Assembly (NCBI RefSeq): GCF_901538355.1
Contig: NZ_LR593887.1
Location: 6,238,920-6,302,919, forward strand
Length of the DNA stretch: 64,000 nt
Origin: Tuwongella immobilis
Lineage (GTDB): Bacteria > Planctomycetota > Planctomycetia > Gemmatales > Gemmataceae
Direction of reading: 5' to 3'
The notes beneath the pieces are model-generated. The model was not told the DNA's origin. It made no database searches and was given only the letters and a program-made list of their open reading frames with translations. Of the stretch, positions 34,891 to 44,158 are shown one piece after another. The position numbers were made by a program, and so were the translations under genes. The first letter of the stretch is position 1; every line of letters begins with the position of its first letter.

Positions 34891-36207
34891 ATGCGATGGT
34901 TGCTTTGTCTCAGCTTGCTTGGCGGTATCGGGATCGCCCCGGCAGTGGCAGCGGATTCGCCCCCGAATATCGTGCTGCTGATCGGCGACGATCAAGCCTG
35001 GGGCGATTACGGCTTCACCGGCCACCCGCATATTCAGACGCCGCATCTGGATCGGCTGGCCAGTCAAAGCCTGGTATTTCAACGGGGTTACGTCCCGACG
35101 AGTCTCTGCCGAGCCAGCCTTGCAACTATGATTACTGGGCTGTTTCCGCATCAACACAAAATCACGTCGAACGATCCGCCGCTTCCGCCGGGCAAAACGG
35201 GGGCCGCCGCCACGCAAGATGATGGCTATCTGGCCCAACGTGCGGAGATGATCCGAATTTTCGAACAATCGCCCACGCTGTCAAAACTTCTGGAAGAGAA
35301 AAATTACATCAGCCATCAATCGGGCAAATGGTGGGAAGGGAACGCCTGCCGTTGCGGTGGCTTTACCGAAGGCATGACCCATGGCGACCCGGCCAAAGGG
35401 GGCCGACATGGCGATGTCGGGCTGACCATCGGCCGCACCGGGCTGAAACCCGTGAACGATTTCATCACCAAGGCCAACCAGGAAAAGAAGCCGTTCTTCC
35501 TGTGGTATGCCCCGATGATGCCGCATACCCCGCACAATCCGCCCGAGCGACTGCTGAAAAAATATCGGCCGCTGCACCCATCGATTCACGTGGCGAAATA
35601 CTGGGCCATGTGCGAATGGTTCGATGAGACCATTGGCGACCTGCTGGCCCATCTGGAACGCGAAAAACTCGCCGAGAATACCATCGTCATTTACTTGCAT
35701 GACAATGGCTGGATTCAAGATGAGACCAGCCCGGCGTATGCCCCGCGCTCCAAGCGATCGCAGTATGAAGGCGGGATTCGCACGCCGATTATCATTCGCT
35801 GGCCCGGCAAAGTCGCTCCGGGGCAGGCTCCCGAATTGGCCAGTTCGGTCGATCTGGTGCCCACGGTTCTGACGGCGGTCGGGCTGAAGCCCTCCTCGAA
35901 TATGGCTGGCATCAACCTGCTGGATGCCCAAGCGCGGGCCAAGCGTGATGCGGTCTTCGGCGAAATCTTCGAGCATAACGCCATCGATATCACCAAGCCC
36001 GCGGCCAACTTGCAATATCGCTGGGTGATCGAAAACAACCTGAAACTCATCATCCCGGTCAAGCAGCGGATTCCGAACGGCGTCGTGGAACTGTACGACC
36101 TCGCCGCCGATCCCAAGGAACGCTCCAACTTGGCCGCGCAACAGCCGAAAACCGTCGAACGACTGCAAAAACGCCTCGACAATTGGTGGCCCGGCATCGA
36201 TCGATAA
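34891..36207 (+). CDS. sulfatase-like hydrolase
   Basis: A 438-residue exported protein. Signal peptide: MRWLLCLSLLGGIGIAPAVAA. The sulfatase metal-binding start PPNIVLLIGDDQAWGDYG follows, and later metal-site segments include HDNGW near 270. The active-site signature is C73-R-A-S-L-A-T: Cys at the formylglycine position and Ala at +2, but Leu instead of the Arg at +4 of the canonical CxPxR/CxAxR. The formylglycine enzyme may still act, or this may be a phosphoesterase or lyase relative; planctomycete genomes hold many such sequences. The substrate is unknown. The start ATG 34891 gives an intact signal peptide. Confidence 0.85.
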   Translation: MRWLLCLSLLGGIGIAPAVAADSPPNIVLLIGDDQAWGDYGFTGHPHIQTPHLDRLASQSLVFQRGYVPTSLCRASLATMITGLFPHQHKITSNDPPLPPGKTGAAATQDDGYLAQRAEMIRIFEQSPTLSKLLEEKNYISHQSGKWWEGNACRCGGFTEGMTHGDPAKGGRHGDVGLTIGRTGLKPVNDFITKANQEKKPFFLWYAPMMPHTPHNPPERLLKKYRPLHPSIHVAKYWAMCEWFDETIGDLLAHLEREKLAENTIVIYLHDNGWIQDETSPAYAPRSKRSQYEGGIRTPIIIRWPGKVAPGQAPELASSVDLVPTVLTAVGLKPSSNMAGINLLDAQARAKRDAVFGEIFEHNAIDITKPAANLQYRWVIENNLKLIIPVKQRIPNGVVELYDLAADPKERSNLAAQQPKTVERLQKRLDNWWPGIDR

Positions 36208-36352
36208 GCATTCTCTCCAACGGAATCGGCATTCGCGGGCGGGTCATCTGGCAGAGACGGGGGCGGGTTCGGTACACTAATCGGGTGCAACGATCGACTG
36301 GAATCGATTCGGTTCAATCGGATCGTACCGATGTCCTCAGCCGTGGAGTCCC

Positions 36353-37060
36353 ATGACGCCTGCCCCCGAACTGCCGCCCCAAGCCGATGCCGCCGCGCCG
36401 AAGTCTGGGTTTCTGTCGCATCGACGATTATACCGAATTGTGATTATTCTCGTCCTCATCATGCTCATCCCGGCATTGTTGTTCGACGATGAAGTCGATG
36501 CCTATTTCGGCGGCGAAGAAGGGCTGAACCGCCTCCGCCAATTCGGTGGCTGGGCCTGGCTGGTTGGCATTGGGCTGATTATCGCGGACCTCATCGCCCC
36601 GGTTCCATCCACGGCTGTCATCGCGGGGCTGGGGATGATTTACGGCCCGATTCTGGGCGGACTCATCGGCGGCATCGGCTCGACCTTGGCCGGTTTGGTC
36701 GCGTTTTATGGCTGCCGAGCGATCGGGCCACGAGTCGCACAACGCCTCGTGGGGGAATCCGACCTGGGATTGTTACAACGATTCTTTGAGCGGCACGGCC
36801 TGTGGGCAGTCGCCTTATCTCGCTGGATGCCGCTCCTTCCCGAGGCATTGTGCTGCTTGGCCGGACTCGCCCGCATGCGCTCGGGGCCATTCATCGTGGC
36901 GCTGGCGTGCGGCAGTTTTGCCATGGGATTCGCCTTTGGCGCACTCGGGCAAGCGTATTTGGAACGCCCCGCCGCCGGCCTGCTGCTCAGCGCCGCCATC
37001 CCACTCGCCGTCTGGCCGCCGGTCCATTACTTCATGCGTCGCAAGCCCGCCGATTCATGA
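36353..37060 (+). CDS. VTT-domain (DedA/TVP38-like) membrane protein
   Basis: A 235-residue integral membrane protein. The first span is near residues 28-45 (IVIILVLIMLIPALLF). The VTT-type core comprises GIGLIIADLIAPVPSTAVIAGLGMIYG, GGIGSTLAGLVAFYGCRAIG and RWMPLLPEALCCLAGLARM, with the re-entrant-loop Pro and Arg typical of DedA-family putative lipid scramblases. In other bacteria members flip undecaprenyl phosphate or phosphatidylethanolamine; which lipid here is unknown. The gene precedes the GNAT gene by 35 bases. Confidence 0.83.
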   Translation: MTPAPELPPQADAAAPKSGFLSHRRLYRIVIILVLIMLIPALLFDDEVDAYFGGEEGLNRLRQFGGWAWLVGIGLIIADLIAPVPSTAVIAGLGMIYGPILGGLIGGIGSTLAGLVAFYGCRAIGPRVAQRLVGESDLGLLQRFFERHGLWAVALSRWMPLLPEALCCLAGLARMRSGPFIVALACGSFAMGFAFGALGQAYLERPAAGLLLSAAIPLAVWPPVHYFMRRKPADS

Positions 37061-37095
37061 ACCGACCGCGACCACGGCCCGATTGAGGAGACGAG

Positions 37096-37614
37096 ATGGA
37101 CATTCGTCTTGCGACCTTGCCGGATCTGGAACGCTACGCCGAATGTGGCCGCCGGGCACAAGCGTGGCTCGATTCCCAGGGAATTGGGCAATATGTCCCC
37201 GCCGCACATGCGGCCAACCACGACGGCATTCGCGCACGAATCACCGCCGGTACACTCTTCGTGGCCGTCGACCAAGAAACGGCGGTCGGCTTTTTCGCAT
37301 TCGATCCGCAACCGTCCATTTGGTGGCCAACCGATGGACTTCCCGCACGCTACCTGTCGGGGATGGTCGTCGATCGGCAGCGAAGTCATTGCGGCGTCGG
37401 CAGCCACATCATCCGCTGGGCAGCCGAAACAGCCCGACAAAGCGGCTGTCAGGCCGTGCGTCTCGATTGTTTCGCTGGCAACCCCTGGCTATGTCGGTAT
37501 TACGAACGCCACGGATTCCAACTCCAAGGCCAAATCGAACAACATCCCGGCTACATGGGATGTCTGTATCAGCTCCATCTGAATGACGATGCCACGGCCC
37601 AGGCGGACGACTGA
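37096..37614 (+). CDS. GNAT family N-acetyltransferase
   Basis: A 172-residue GNAT enzyme: N-terminal IRLATLPDLERYAECG, the acceptor-side strand TLFVAVDQETAVGFFAF, the acetyl-CoA pyrophosphate region LSGMVVDRQRSHCGVGSHIIRW, and the C-terminal VRLDCFAGNPWLCRYYERHGF with the characteristic NPxLCxYYxRxGF turn. The canonical R/QxxGxG/A motif appears as RSHCGVG. The acceptor is unknown. GGAG just before ATG 37096 supports the start. Confidence 0.87.
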   Translation: MDIRLATLPDLERYAECGRRAQAWLDSQGIGQYVPAAHAANHDGIRARITAGTLFVAVDQETAVGFFAFDPQPSIWWPTDGLPARYLSGMVVDRQRSHCGVGSHIIRWAAETARQSGCQAVRLDCFAGNPWLCRYYERHGFQLQGQIEQHPGYMGCLYQLHLNDDATAQADD

Positions 37615-37826
37615 TTCCGCCGTGAGTGCCTCCCATTCGTGGGCGGAGTCGCACGGCGGTCCCCATCACGATTGTCGCGTTGGAATCCGATCCGCCGATC
37701 GAAATGCGTGATTTTGTTTCCACTCGCAGAATTCGCTCGGTAGGCTGCATGGTGCGCCAGCCGCCGTGTCGTGACTCAACGATTCTCAACGGCCATTGGG
37801 CGGATCGCTGGAATGGGGAGTGCCGC

Positions 37827-39701
37827 ATGTCTCGACCATCTCGCCGGGAATTTCTCCAGATCGCTGCCAGCGGCCTCACACTGGGGGGACAGCGCATCAG
37901 CCTGGCAGCGGATGCGCCAATAGTGCCGCAATCGGTGGCCGATTTATGGCGTGATTTTGATCCCCGCAACGATCCGCTGGAAACGGAAATCATCCGCGAA
38001 TGGCAGGAATCGGGGGCCATCTATCGGCATGTGCGATTTCTGGTGGGCCATTTCAAAGGCCACCCCGCACGCATGGCGGCCATTTATGGCGTTCCGTTGG
38101 GGACAATGAAGCGGCCTGCGGTGATGCACATTCACGGTGGCGGGCAACGGGCATCGCTCCAAGAAGTCAAGCTGCTGGTTCGTCGCGGCTATGCGACGTT
38201 GTCGGTCAACTGGGGCGGCAGCGGCACCGGCAAACCACCCATAAACGCCCCCGAAGGAGCACAACCCAACGACCCCAACACCGATTGGGGTGCGGTCGAC
38301 CCTTCGCAATTGAATGTGCCGGGGTATCATTCGCTGCGGCCTGGCCCGAAGCAATGGAATGAGAATCAGGAACATCCGAAGAACAATAACTGGTATTTGC
38401 TGACGCTGGGATGTCGGCGCGGCCTGACATTCTTGGAGCGTCAGCCGGAAGTTGACCCCGATCGATTGGGGGTGCATGGCTTTTCGATGGGCGGCAATCT
38501 CACGATGTATGTGGCCGGCAGTGACGATCGGGTCAAGGCGGCGGTTCCGGCGGTCGGTGGCTCGGGGTGGGGCTGGGAAGCGCATCGGTTCACCGCAGGC
38601 ACGATCACGCCGATGTCGATTCAGGGCAATCTCGACACGTTTCGCCGCACACTCAGTTTCGAAAGTTACGCGCCATGGATCCGCTGCCCGGTGCTACATC
38701 GCAGCAGTACCAACGATTTCCACGGGTGGATGGACGATGTCTATCGCACCAATGCCACGATTCGACACGCGGCCACGCGATTTTCATGGGCACCGCATTT
38801 GAATCATCGCTTCACGCCGGAAGTGGCCGTGACAATGCCGCTGTGGTTCGATCAGCATCTCAAAGGTGGCCCGGCGCTGCCCGAGACACCGCCCAGCACG
38901 CTGGTGCTGAAAACTGCCGGCGGGGTGCCGCAATTCCGAGTCACGCCAGTGGCGCATCGTTGGCCGATCTCGCAGTGTGAGATTTTTTATAGCGTAGACG
39001 ATGATCCCCGTGCCCGCTTTTGGCGAAGTGCCCCGGCCCGGCGTGAGGGGGATTCCTTTCTCGCAGATTTGCCACTGCATCAGACCAATCTGCCGCTGTT
39101 TGCCTTTGCGAATGTGCGGTACCAACTGCCGGAACCGATCGATCTTGGCCCCGGAACCGGATTCGCCTCGCCGGTGCGGGAAGTCTGCATCAGTTCGCTC
39201 CTGCACGCGGCCACGCCTGAGCAGTTGACCACGGCCCACGTCCGGGCGACGGCTCAACCCACGACGCTGCTCGACGATTTCTCGGCGGGATTTCGAGATT
39301 GGTATCAACTGAATGCGGGCAATCCCACGCATTGGGAAGCCTGGACCCGCAAAGTCACCGATCCGATGTTTCGCGGTCCACCTGGGGCACGCCTGCAACT
39401 GACGCTGGAGATGCCGAAGACCAACCGGCTCACATTTCTGATGATGGAAAACGAATGGCGAAGTTATCGCGGACCACGAAACCAATTTCTGTGCGAGCGG
39501 GAAATTCCCGGAAAAATCGGCCCGCAAACCATCACGCTGGGCATGGATGATTTCCGCAATCCGCAAGGAACACTGCGCTCCTGGAATCAGATCGATCAAT
39601 TGGGAATCGCGGCAAACTCGCCCAAAATCGGCAGAGCGGAACGGCGAATCATCCCCTGGAATGGCCCTGCCCCCACGCTCCTTCGCCTGGAATGGGTGTA
39701 A
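37827..39701 (+). CDS. Tat-exported alpha/beta hydrolase (acetyl-esterase/dienelactone-hydrolase type)
   Basis: A 624-residue protein. The twin-arginine signal is SRREFLQIAASGLTLGG at residues 5-21. The N-terminal hydrolase domain has the oxyanion turn MHIHGGGQRAS near 93 and the nucleophile elbow GFSMGG with Ser220; a candidate acidic residue and HLNHRF near 330 would complete the triad. The C-terminal 270 residues form a beta-rich domain of unknown role, possibly carbohydrate binding. It is exported folded. The natural substrate is probably a polysaccharide ester, but this is inferred. GGGGAG before ATG 37827 supports the start over the longer open frame. Confidence 0.82.
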   Translation: MSRPSRREFLQIAASGLTLGGQRISLAADAPIVPQSVADLWRDFDPRNDPLETEIIREWQESGAIYRHVRFLVGHFKGHPARMAAIYGVPLGTMKRPAVMHIHGGGQRASLQEVKLLVRRGYATLSVNWGGSGTGKPPINAPEGAQPNDPNTDWGAVDPSQLNVPGYHSLRPGPKQWNENQEHPKNNNWYLLTLGCRRGLTFLERQPEVDPDRLGVHGFSMGGNLTMYVAGSDDRVKAAVPAVGGSGWGWEAHRFTAGTITPMSIQGNLDTFRRTLSFESYAPWIRCPVLHRSSTNDFHGWMDDVYRTNATIRHAATRFSWAPHLNHRFTPEVAVTMPLWFDQHLKGGPALPETPPSTLVLKTAGGVPQFRVTPVAHRWPISQCEIFYSVDDDPRARFWRSAPARREGDSFLADLPLHQTNLPLFAFANVRYQLPEPIDLGPGTGFASPVREVCISSLLHAATPEQLTTAHVRATAQPTTLLDDFSAGFRDWYQLNAGNPTHWEAWTRKVTDPMFRGPPGARLQLTLEMPKTNRLTFLMMENEWRSYRGPRNQFLCEREIPGKIGPQTITLGMDDFRNPQGTLRSWNQIDQLGIAANSPKIGRAERRIIPWNGPAPTLLRLEWV

Positions 39702-39727
39702 GCCACTACGCGAATTGACGATGCGCG

Positions 39728-39768
39728 GTCGACTTGGCGAAGCGATGGCATCCCTCCGCCAAGTTGAC
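39728..39768. terminator. hairpin between convergent hydrolase and DUF1501 genes
   Basis: GTCGACTTGGCG at 39728-39739 pairs with CGCCAAGTTGAC at 39757-39768, twelve pairs with one G-T, around a 17-base loop. It lies 26 bases after the plus-strand stop and 8 bases before the end of the minus-strand gene. There is no T run, so it may act as a bidirectional barrier or transcript-end stabiliser. Confidence 0.6.
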
Positions 39769-39776
39769 AATCGCAG

Positions 39777-41243
39777 TTAGGCCAGAATCGACTTCACCAC
39801 ATTCCCGGCCACATCGGTGAGTCGGAAATCGCGGCCGTTGAAGCGGTACGTCAGCCGTTTGTGATCCATGCCGATGAGGTGCAGAATCGTGGCGTGCAGG
39901 TCGTTGATGCTGACGCGATCCTCGACCGCTTTGAAGCCCACTTCGTCGGTCGCCCCGTGATGCACACCACCCTTCACGCCGCCGCCGGCCATCCAGACGG
40001 TAAAGGCGTGCGGGTTATGATCGCGGCCCGTGCCCCCTTTTTGCACAATCGGCAGCCGACCGAATTCGCCGCCCCAGATCACCAGCGTGTCTTCCAACAT
40101 GCCGCGATTGGCCAAATCGGTGAGCAGCCCGGCAATCGGCTGATCGGTTTCCGCCGCGAATCCCGCATGATTCTTGATGATGTCCTGGTGGCCATCCCAC
40201 GACAATTCGTTTTCCATCCCACCGGAATAAATCTGCACAAACCGCACACCGCGCTCCACCAATCGGCGGGCCATCAAACACTGTTTCGCAAAGTGGGTCG
40301 CTTTCGGATTATCCAACCCGTAGAGTTTCTGCGTCGCGGAATCTTCCTTGGACAAATCCAAGGCATCCGGCGCGGCCATCTGCATGCGGTAGGCCAGCTC
40401 GAACGTCTCGATTCGGGCCGCCAAGTCCGGCTCACCCAAATTCGGATCAATCTTGCGACGATTCAATTTCGCCAGCAAATCGAGTTGCTTGCGCTGCTGC
40501 GAATCATCCATCCCGTTGGGCCGACGCAGGTTATCGATCGGATCGCCCTGCGGCTTGAATGCCGTCCCTTGATAGATGCTCGGCAAAAATCCCGCACCCC
40601 AATTCTGCGAATGCCCCTTGGGAATGCCCCGCCCCAGGGTATCGTACATGACGACGAACGCGGGCAGATTGCGGCTCTCACTCCCCAGGCCATACGTCAC
40701 CCAGGAGCCAACGCAGGGAAACCCTTGACGCGCCATCCCGGTATTGACTTTGAACAACGCCGGCGAGTGGTTGTTGGAATCGGTCCAACAGGAATGCAGG
40801 AACGCCATTTTATCGACGTGCTTGGCCAAATTCGGGAAGATGCTCGACACCCACGCCCCACTTTGGCCATGCTGCGCAAACGAAAACGGCGACTTCATCA
40901 ACGGCCCAACCGCAGCCGTGAAGAAGCCGGTATTTTTGTCAAATCCGGGCAATTCTTTGCCATCTCGCTTGGCCAATTCCGGCTTGTAATCCCAGGTATC
41001 AACGTGGCTTGGCCCGCCGTTCATGAACAGCCAAATGACCCGCTTGGCCTTGGCGGGGAAATGCGACGGCTTCGCGGCCATCGGATCGGGCGTGCCAGCC
41101 GGAACCGCCGCCGCTGCCAACCCGGAATCGCCCAACAGCGACGCCAACGCGAGCATTCCCATGCCATTGCCAGCACGCGACAACATTTCGCGACGGGAAG
41201 GATAACGCGGTTCGGCAGGCGCAAAAAAATGGGGCATCGTCAT
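39777..41243 (-). CDS. DUF1501 domain-containing protein
   Basis: A 488-residue Tat-exported protein (SRREMLSRAGNGMGMLAL at about residues 17-34). The DUF1501 core includes KRVIWLFMNGGPSHVDTWDYKP near 68, GLGSESRNLPAFV near 190, QIYSGG...WDGH near 345 and the C-terminal DLHATILHLIGMDHKRLTYRFNGRDFRLTD near 455. DUF1501 proteins resemble sulfatases and usually accompany DUF1549/DUF1553 cytochrome-like proteins in planctomycetes, but no such partner is adjacent here. The function is not known; an outer-surface or periplasmic hydrolase is suspected. TTGGAGA upstream supports ATG 41243. Confidence 0.92.
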   Translation of the reverse strand: MTMPHFFAPAEPRYPSRREMLSRAGNGMGMLALASLLGDSGLAAAAVPAGTPDPMAAKPSHFPAKAKRVIWLFMNGGPSHVDTWDYKPELAKRDGKELPGFDKNTGFFTAAVGPLMKSPFSFAQHGQSGAWVSSIFPNLAKHVDKMAFLHSCWTDSNNHSPALFKVNTGMARQGFPCVGSWVTYGLGSESRNLPAFVVMYDTLGRGIPKGHSQNWGAGFLPSIYQGTAFKPQGDPIDNLRRPNGMDDSQQRKQLDLLAKLNRRKIDPNLGEPDLAARIETFELAYRMQMAAPDALDLSKEDSATQKLYGLDNPKATHFAKQCLMARRLVERGVRFVQIYSGGMENELSWDGHQDIIKNHAGFAAETDQPIAGLLTDLANRGMLEDTLVIWGGEFGRLPIVQKGGTGRDHNPHAFTVWMAGGGVKGGVHHGATDEVGFKAVEDRVSINDLHATILHLIGMDHKRLTYRFNGRDFRLTDVAGNVVKSILA

Positions 41244-41367
41244 GGGATCGGTCTCCAACCAGGCGGGAGAGTAATACTGATATCTTACCGTAACCCCACC
41301 GCCCACGCCACGACTTTTCCACAATCGTTTCCGCCCCACTTCGCCGATTCGCGTTTGCGGGGGTGGG

Positions 41368-42387
41368 TTACAGGCGTTGGGCGTCGCCCAGGCGGGGGAG
41401 GTCTTCCAGGCTCCGCAGGCTGAATAACTCGAGGAAGCGTGCGGTAGTGGCGTAGGTGGCGATTCGTTCGCCGTTTTTCGTGGTGCGATTCAGCGTGACC
41501 AGCCCCAGGCGCACCAGTTGGCGTAGCGTTGGCGCGGAATCGGCACCGCGAATGCTGTCGATGGCGGCGCGGTCGATTGGCTGGCGGTACGCCACCAGTG
41601 CCAGCACATCCAGCGCGGCGGGGCTGAGGCGGGCTTCGCGAGGCGAACCTTCCAAGCGTTGCCGAATCTGGCGGAAACGGGTGCGCATCTCAATGCGAAA
41701 TCCGTCGCCGTGCCGGTCGATTCGGTAGGGACGATTCTGTTGGCGGTATCGGCGATTCAGCGTGTCAATCACGTCGTGAAATGCCTCGATGGTCAACCCG
41801 CGAATAATCGCACAGGCTTGGATTGGCGTGAGCGGATCGCCGCCGACAAAGAGCATCGCCTCCACCAATTGCACGGGCGAGGGCGGCAGTTCGTCGCTTT
41901 CGATCAGCCGCGAGGGGAACATCGTCGGCCCCATCGACGTGGCCCCAGTGGGCGAAGCGTGCGGTTGTCGGGTCGTCGGCAGCGGCGAATGCGGTTGGGG
42001 CGGGTTCGCCTGCATCGAATCGGCGACGGGAAAACTCCAGTTCGCGGGCGAATCCTCTGGCGCGGGCGAATCCTCTGGCGCGGGCGAATCCTCTGGCGCG
42101 GCCGCATCATGAAAGGGATGCCGACTCGCATCGGATGAGCGATTTCCCGGCGTCAGCGCAGTGGACATGCCGGCAACTGCATCATTCTGCGATGCGGAAT
42201 GGGGGAGCGCATCGTGTGGCGATCCGGCAGGCGGAGTGGCTCCGGAATCGCTGGTGGGGGGGGCGGCAAGCGGATCGGTCATCCAATCCAATTCGCCATC
42301 GACCTGCCAGGCATCCTGTCCCAGCAGCGAGGCGTAGCTTTTGCGAAGCTCCTCCAGGGGAGCATCTTCCGCAGCGGGATCGGTCAT
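41368..42387 (-). CDS. scpB: segregation and condensation protein B with long N-terminal extension
   Basis: A 339-residue ScpB. Residues 175-330 hold the two winged-helix domains, with VEAMLFVGGDPLT near 177, LSPAALDVLALVAYRQPIDRAAIDSIRGAD near 257 and YATTARFLELFSLRSLEDLPRL at the end. ScpB dimers bridge the ScpA kleisin to SMC in chromosome condensation. Most ScpB proteins are about 180-220 residues; here a Pro/Ser/Ala-rich acidic extension of some 165 residues comes first, containing three identical APEDSP units. scpA is not adjacent. GGGAG upstream supports ATG 42387. Confidence 0.85.
   Translation of the reverse strand: MTDPAAEDAPLEELRKSYASLLGQDAWQVDGELDWMTDPLAAPPTSDSGATPPAGSPHDALPHSASQNDAVAGMSTALTPGNRSSDASRHPFHDAAAPEDSPAPEDSPAPEDSPANWSFPVADSMQANPPQPHSPLPTTRQPHASPTGATSMGPTMFPSRLIESDELPPSPVQLVEAMLFVGGDPLTPIQACAIIRGLTIEAFHDVIDTLNRRYRQQNRPYRIDRHGDGFRIEMRTRFRQIRQRLEGSPREARLSPAALDVLALVAYRQPIDRAAIDSIRGADSAPTLRQLVRLGLVTLNRTTKNGERIATYATTARFLELFSLRSLEDLPRLGDAQRL
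42043..42096. repeat. three perfect 18-base tandem units in scpB
   Basis: CGCGGGCGAATCCTCTGG occurs three times in succession at 42043-42060, 42061-42078 and 42079-42096 without a mismatch. On the minus strand each unit encodes PEDSPA in frame. Perfect identity suggests recent expansion, so copy number probably varies between strains. Confidence 0.93.
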
Positions 42388-42443
42388 TCCCTGACTCCCG
42401 ACCAAAGACGAGGGGCACAGCCACGGCGGCAATCGCCCGGCCG

Positions 42444-42845
42444 TTACGGAGCGGTGTGCGGCAGCGTGAAGACGCCGGTGATGAATGTCCCCAGCCAAAC
42501 CAGGCTAAAGACCACGGCCAACGGCACATGGAATCGCCGATGGGTCATGCCACTGTACAGCATAAATGGCATCAGAATCGCGGAGGGAATCGAGAAACAC
42601 AAATGCAAATTCAGTGCCTGCCGCTGTTCGGGGGTAAACGAGGCGGTCAGTTGGGGATTAATCAATCGAATGATGACTTCAAAGAAGATCACCGCCACCA
42701 TGGTCAGCACAAAGAATGCCAGATTGATTCGGCCATGCAGCCGCTTGCGCCCCAGGATGATGGCGATGACCGAGGCAATTAACAGCACCGTAACCGCCGA
42801 AACGGCGATTTTCAGACCCATGATGACATTCGGAGCCGTGAACAC
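42444..42845 (-). CDS. DUF420 family membrane protein
   Basis: A 133-residue protein with four predicted spans, starting MFTAPNVIMGLKIAVSAVTV. Its order (GRKRLHGRINLAFFVLTMVAV, LNLHLCFSIPSAILMPFMLYSGMTHRRFHVPLAV) matches DUF420/YozB, a small family with conserved His residues linked in other bacteria to cytochrome oxidase assembly. It starts 1 base after the stop of the MgtE-like gene, so the two are co-translated; no oxidase gene is near. Confidence 0.8.
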   Translation of the reverse strand: MFTAPNVIMGLKIAVSAVTVLLIASVIAIILGRKRLHGRINLAFFVLTMVAVIFFEVIIRLINPQLTASFTPEQRQALNLHLCFSIPSAILMPFMLYSGMTHRRFHVPLAVVFSLVWLGTFITGVFTLPHTAP

Positions 42846-42846
42846 G

Positions 42847-43866
42847 TTAACTCACTCCTGATGCACGCATCAGCATTCGTGCGAGATTAAAATAGACCAA
42901 TAGCGTAACCATATCGGTGCCGGCAAGCGCAATCGGTCCCGCCGCCAATTGTGGATCGCGTTTGAGCAATCGTAGCACATTCGGAATGGCAATCCCGAGC
43001 AACGCCGCCGCGGTTACTCCACCGAGAATGCCCCCCAAGATACAACTGGCAACATCGGGCAATCCCTTCCAGATCAGTGCCGTCACCGCCACCAGAATTC
43101 CGGTGCCCAGCCCCAGCAGCAGCCCCGTCTGCATTTCGTTGAGCAATCGCTTGAATAACTTCTTCCACGTCGGCTGATCGTGCCGCAACGTGTCCAGCGC
43201 CAGGGTCACCGATTGAATGCTCACGCTCTCCGCCAGCGCCAGCACCACCGGAATGAACAACGCCAGCACCGCCGAATGCCATTGCAGCGTGTCATCGTAA
43301 ATGCCCGACAGAAACGCCGCCAATAACCCGCCGCCGACATTGCACAATAACCAAGGGAACCGCCCGCGAAAGGCGATGAGCGGATTCGCTTGCTGGGCCT
43401 TGCCCAGGGTCATCCCGATCAGTTGGAACACCTGATCGCTATTGGGTTTACCGATTTCTTCGAGTTCGTCGGTGTATAACTCGACATCGATGACCCCGAT
43501 CAACCGGCGGAATTCATCGACCACCGGGAACGCGAGTAACTTGTGGCGACCAAAGAACTCCAGCGCTTCCATCACCGTCGCCGATCCGGGAATGGTGATG
43601 ACATTCCGAATCATGATCTCGCTAATTTTGGCTTCCAACGCCGAAAGGAGCAATCGGCGAGTGGGCACCACCCCTTGCAAGCGATGGTCGTTGTCCAGCA
43701 CATAGAAATAGATGATGCGGCCCGTGGGTGGAAACGCTCGCATCGTCGCCAGGGCTTCCTCGACGGTCTGTTCGGGATATAGCGCGTAATAATCCCGACG
43801 GACATGCGCGGTGACAGGGTCCATCAGCCCGGCGTTCGGCAATGCGGTGGGTTGCGTGCTGGCCAT
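42847..43866 (-). CDS. MgtE-like Mg2+ transporter with CBS pair, lacking the N domain
   Basis: A 339-residue protein. Two CBS domains occupy about residues 10-140 (VTAHVRRDYYALYPEQTVEE, MIRNVITIPGSATVMEALEF), followed by the MgtE transmembrane domain with five spans: LLCNVGGGLLAAFLSG, LFIPVVLALAESVSIQSVTLALD and IALAGTDMVTLLVYFNLA. Pore-lining Asp in TDMVTLL is kept. Standard MgtE (about 450 residues) has an extra N-terminal helical domain that senses Mg2+, missing here. It is likely a divalent cation channel of the inner membrane. GAAGG upstream favours the ATG at 43866 over 43872. Confidence 0.87.
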   Translation of the reverse strand: MASTQPTALPNAGLMDPVTAHVRRDYYALYPEQTVEEALATMRAFPPTGRIIYFYVLDNDHRLQGVVPTRRLLLSALEAKISEIMIRNVITIPGSATVMEALEFFGRHKLLAFPVVDEFRRLIGVIDVELYTDELEEIGKPNSDQVFQLIGMTLGKAQQANPLIAFRGRFPWLLCNVGGGLLAAFLSGIYDDTLQWHSAVLALFIPVVLALAESVSIQSVTLALDTLRHDQPTWKKLFKRLLNEMQTGLLLGLGTGILVAVTALIWKGLPDVASCILGGILGGVTAAALLGIAIPNVLRLLKRDPQLAAGPIALAGTDMVTLLVYFNLARMLMRASGVS

Positions 43867-44158
43867 ATCCATCCTTCGGCGTGCGTGCCGTCATCGTCGT
43901 CCAGTCCATGGAATGGGAATCCTCGGTCCAGTATAGAACCGTTCCCCGCTTGGGAGTACCCCAAGTTGTGACATCTGCCACCGCCCCACTCGGATTCGCG
44001 GAATCGGAGGCGGGATCGAATTCGCACCGTCGGCCGTGTGCGGAATCGATCTTGCGAAGAAACTTCGATTGCGGCTACCCTACCGCGTGATGAGGCTTCG
44101 GGTGCTCCGGCCTCGTCATTGCGAATCCATCGCGACTCCCAGGGCAAGGATGCCGAGC

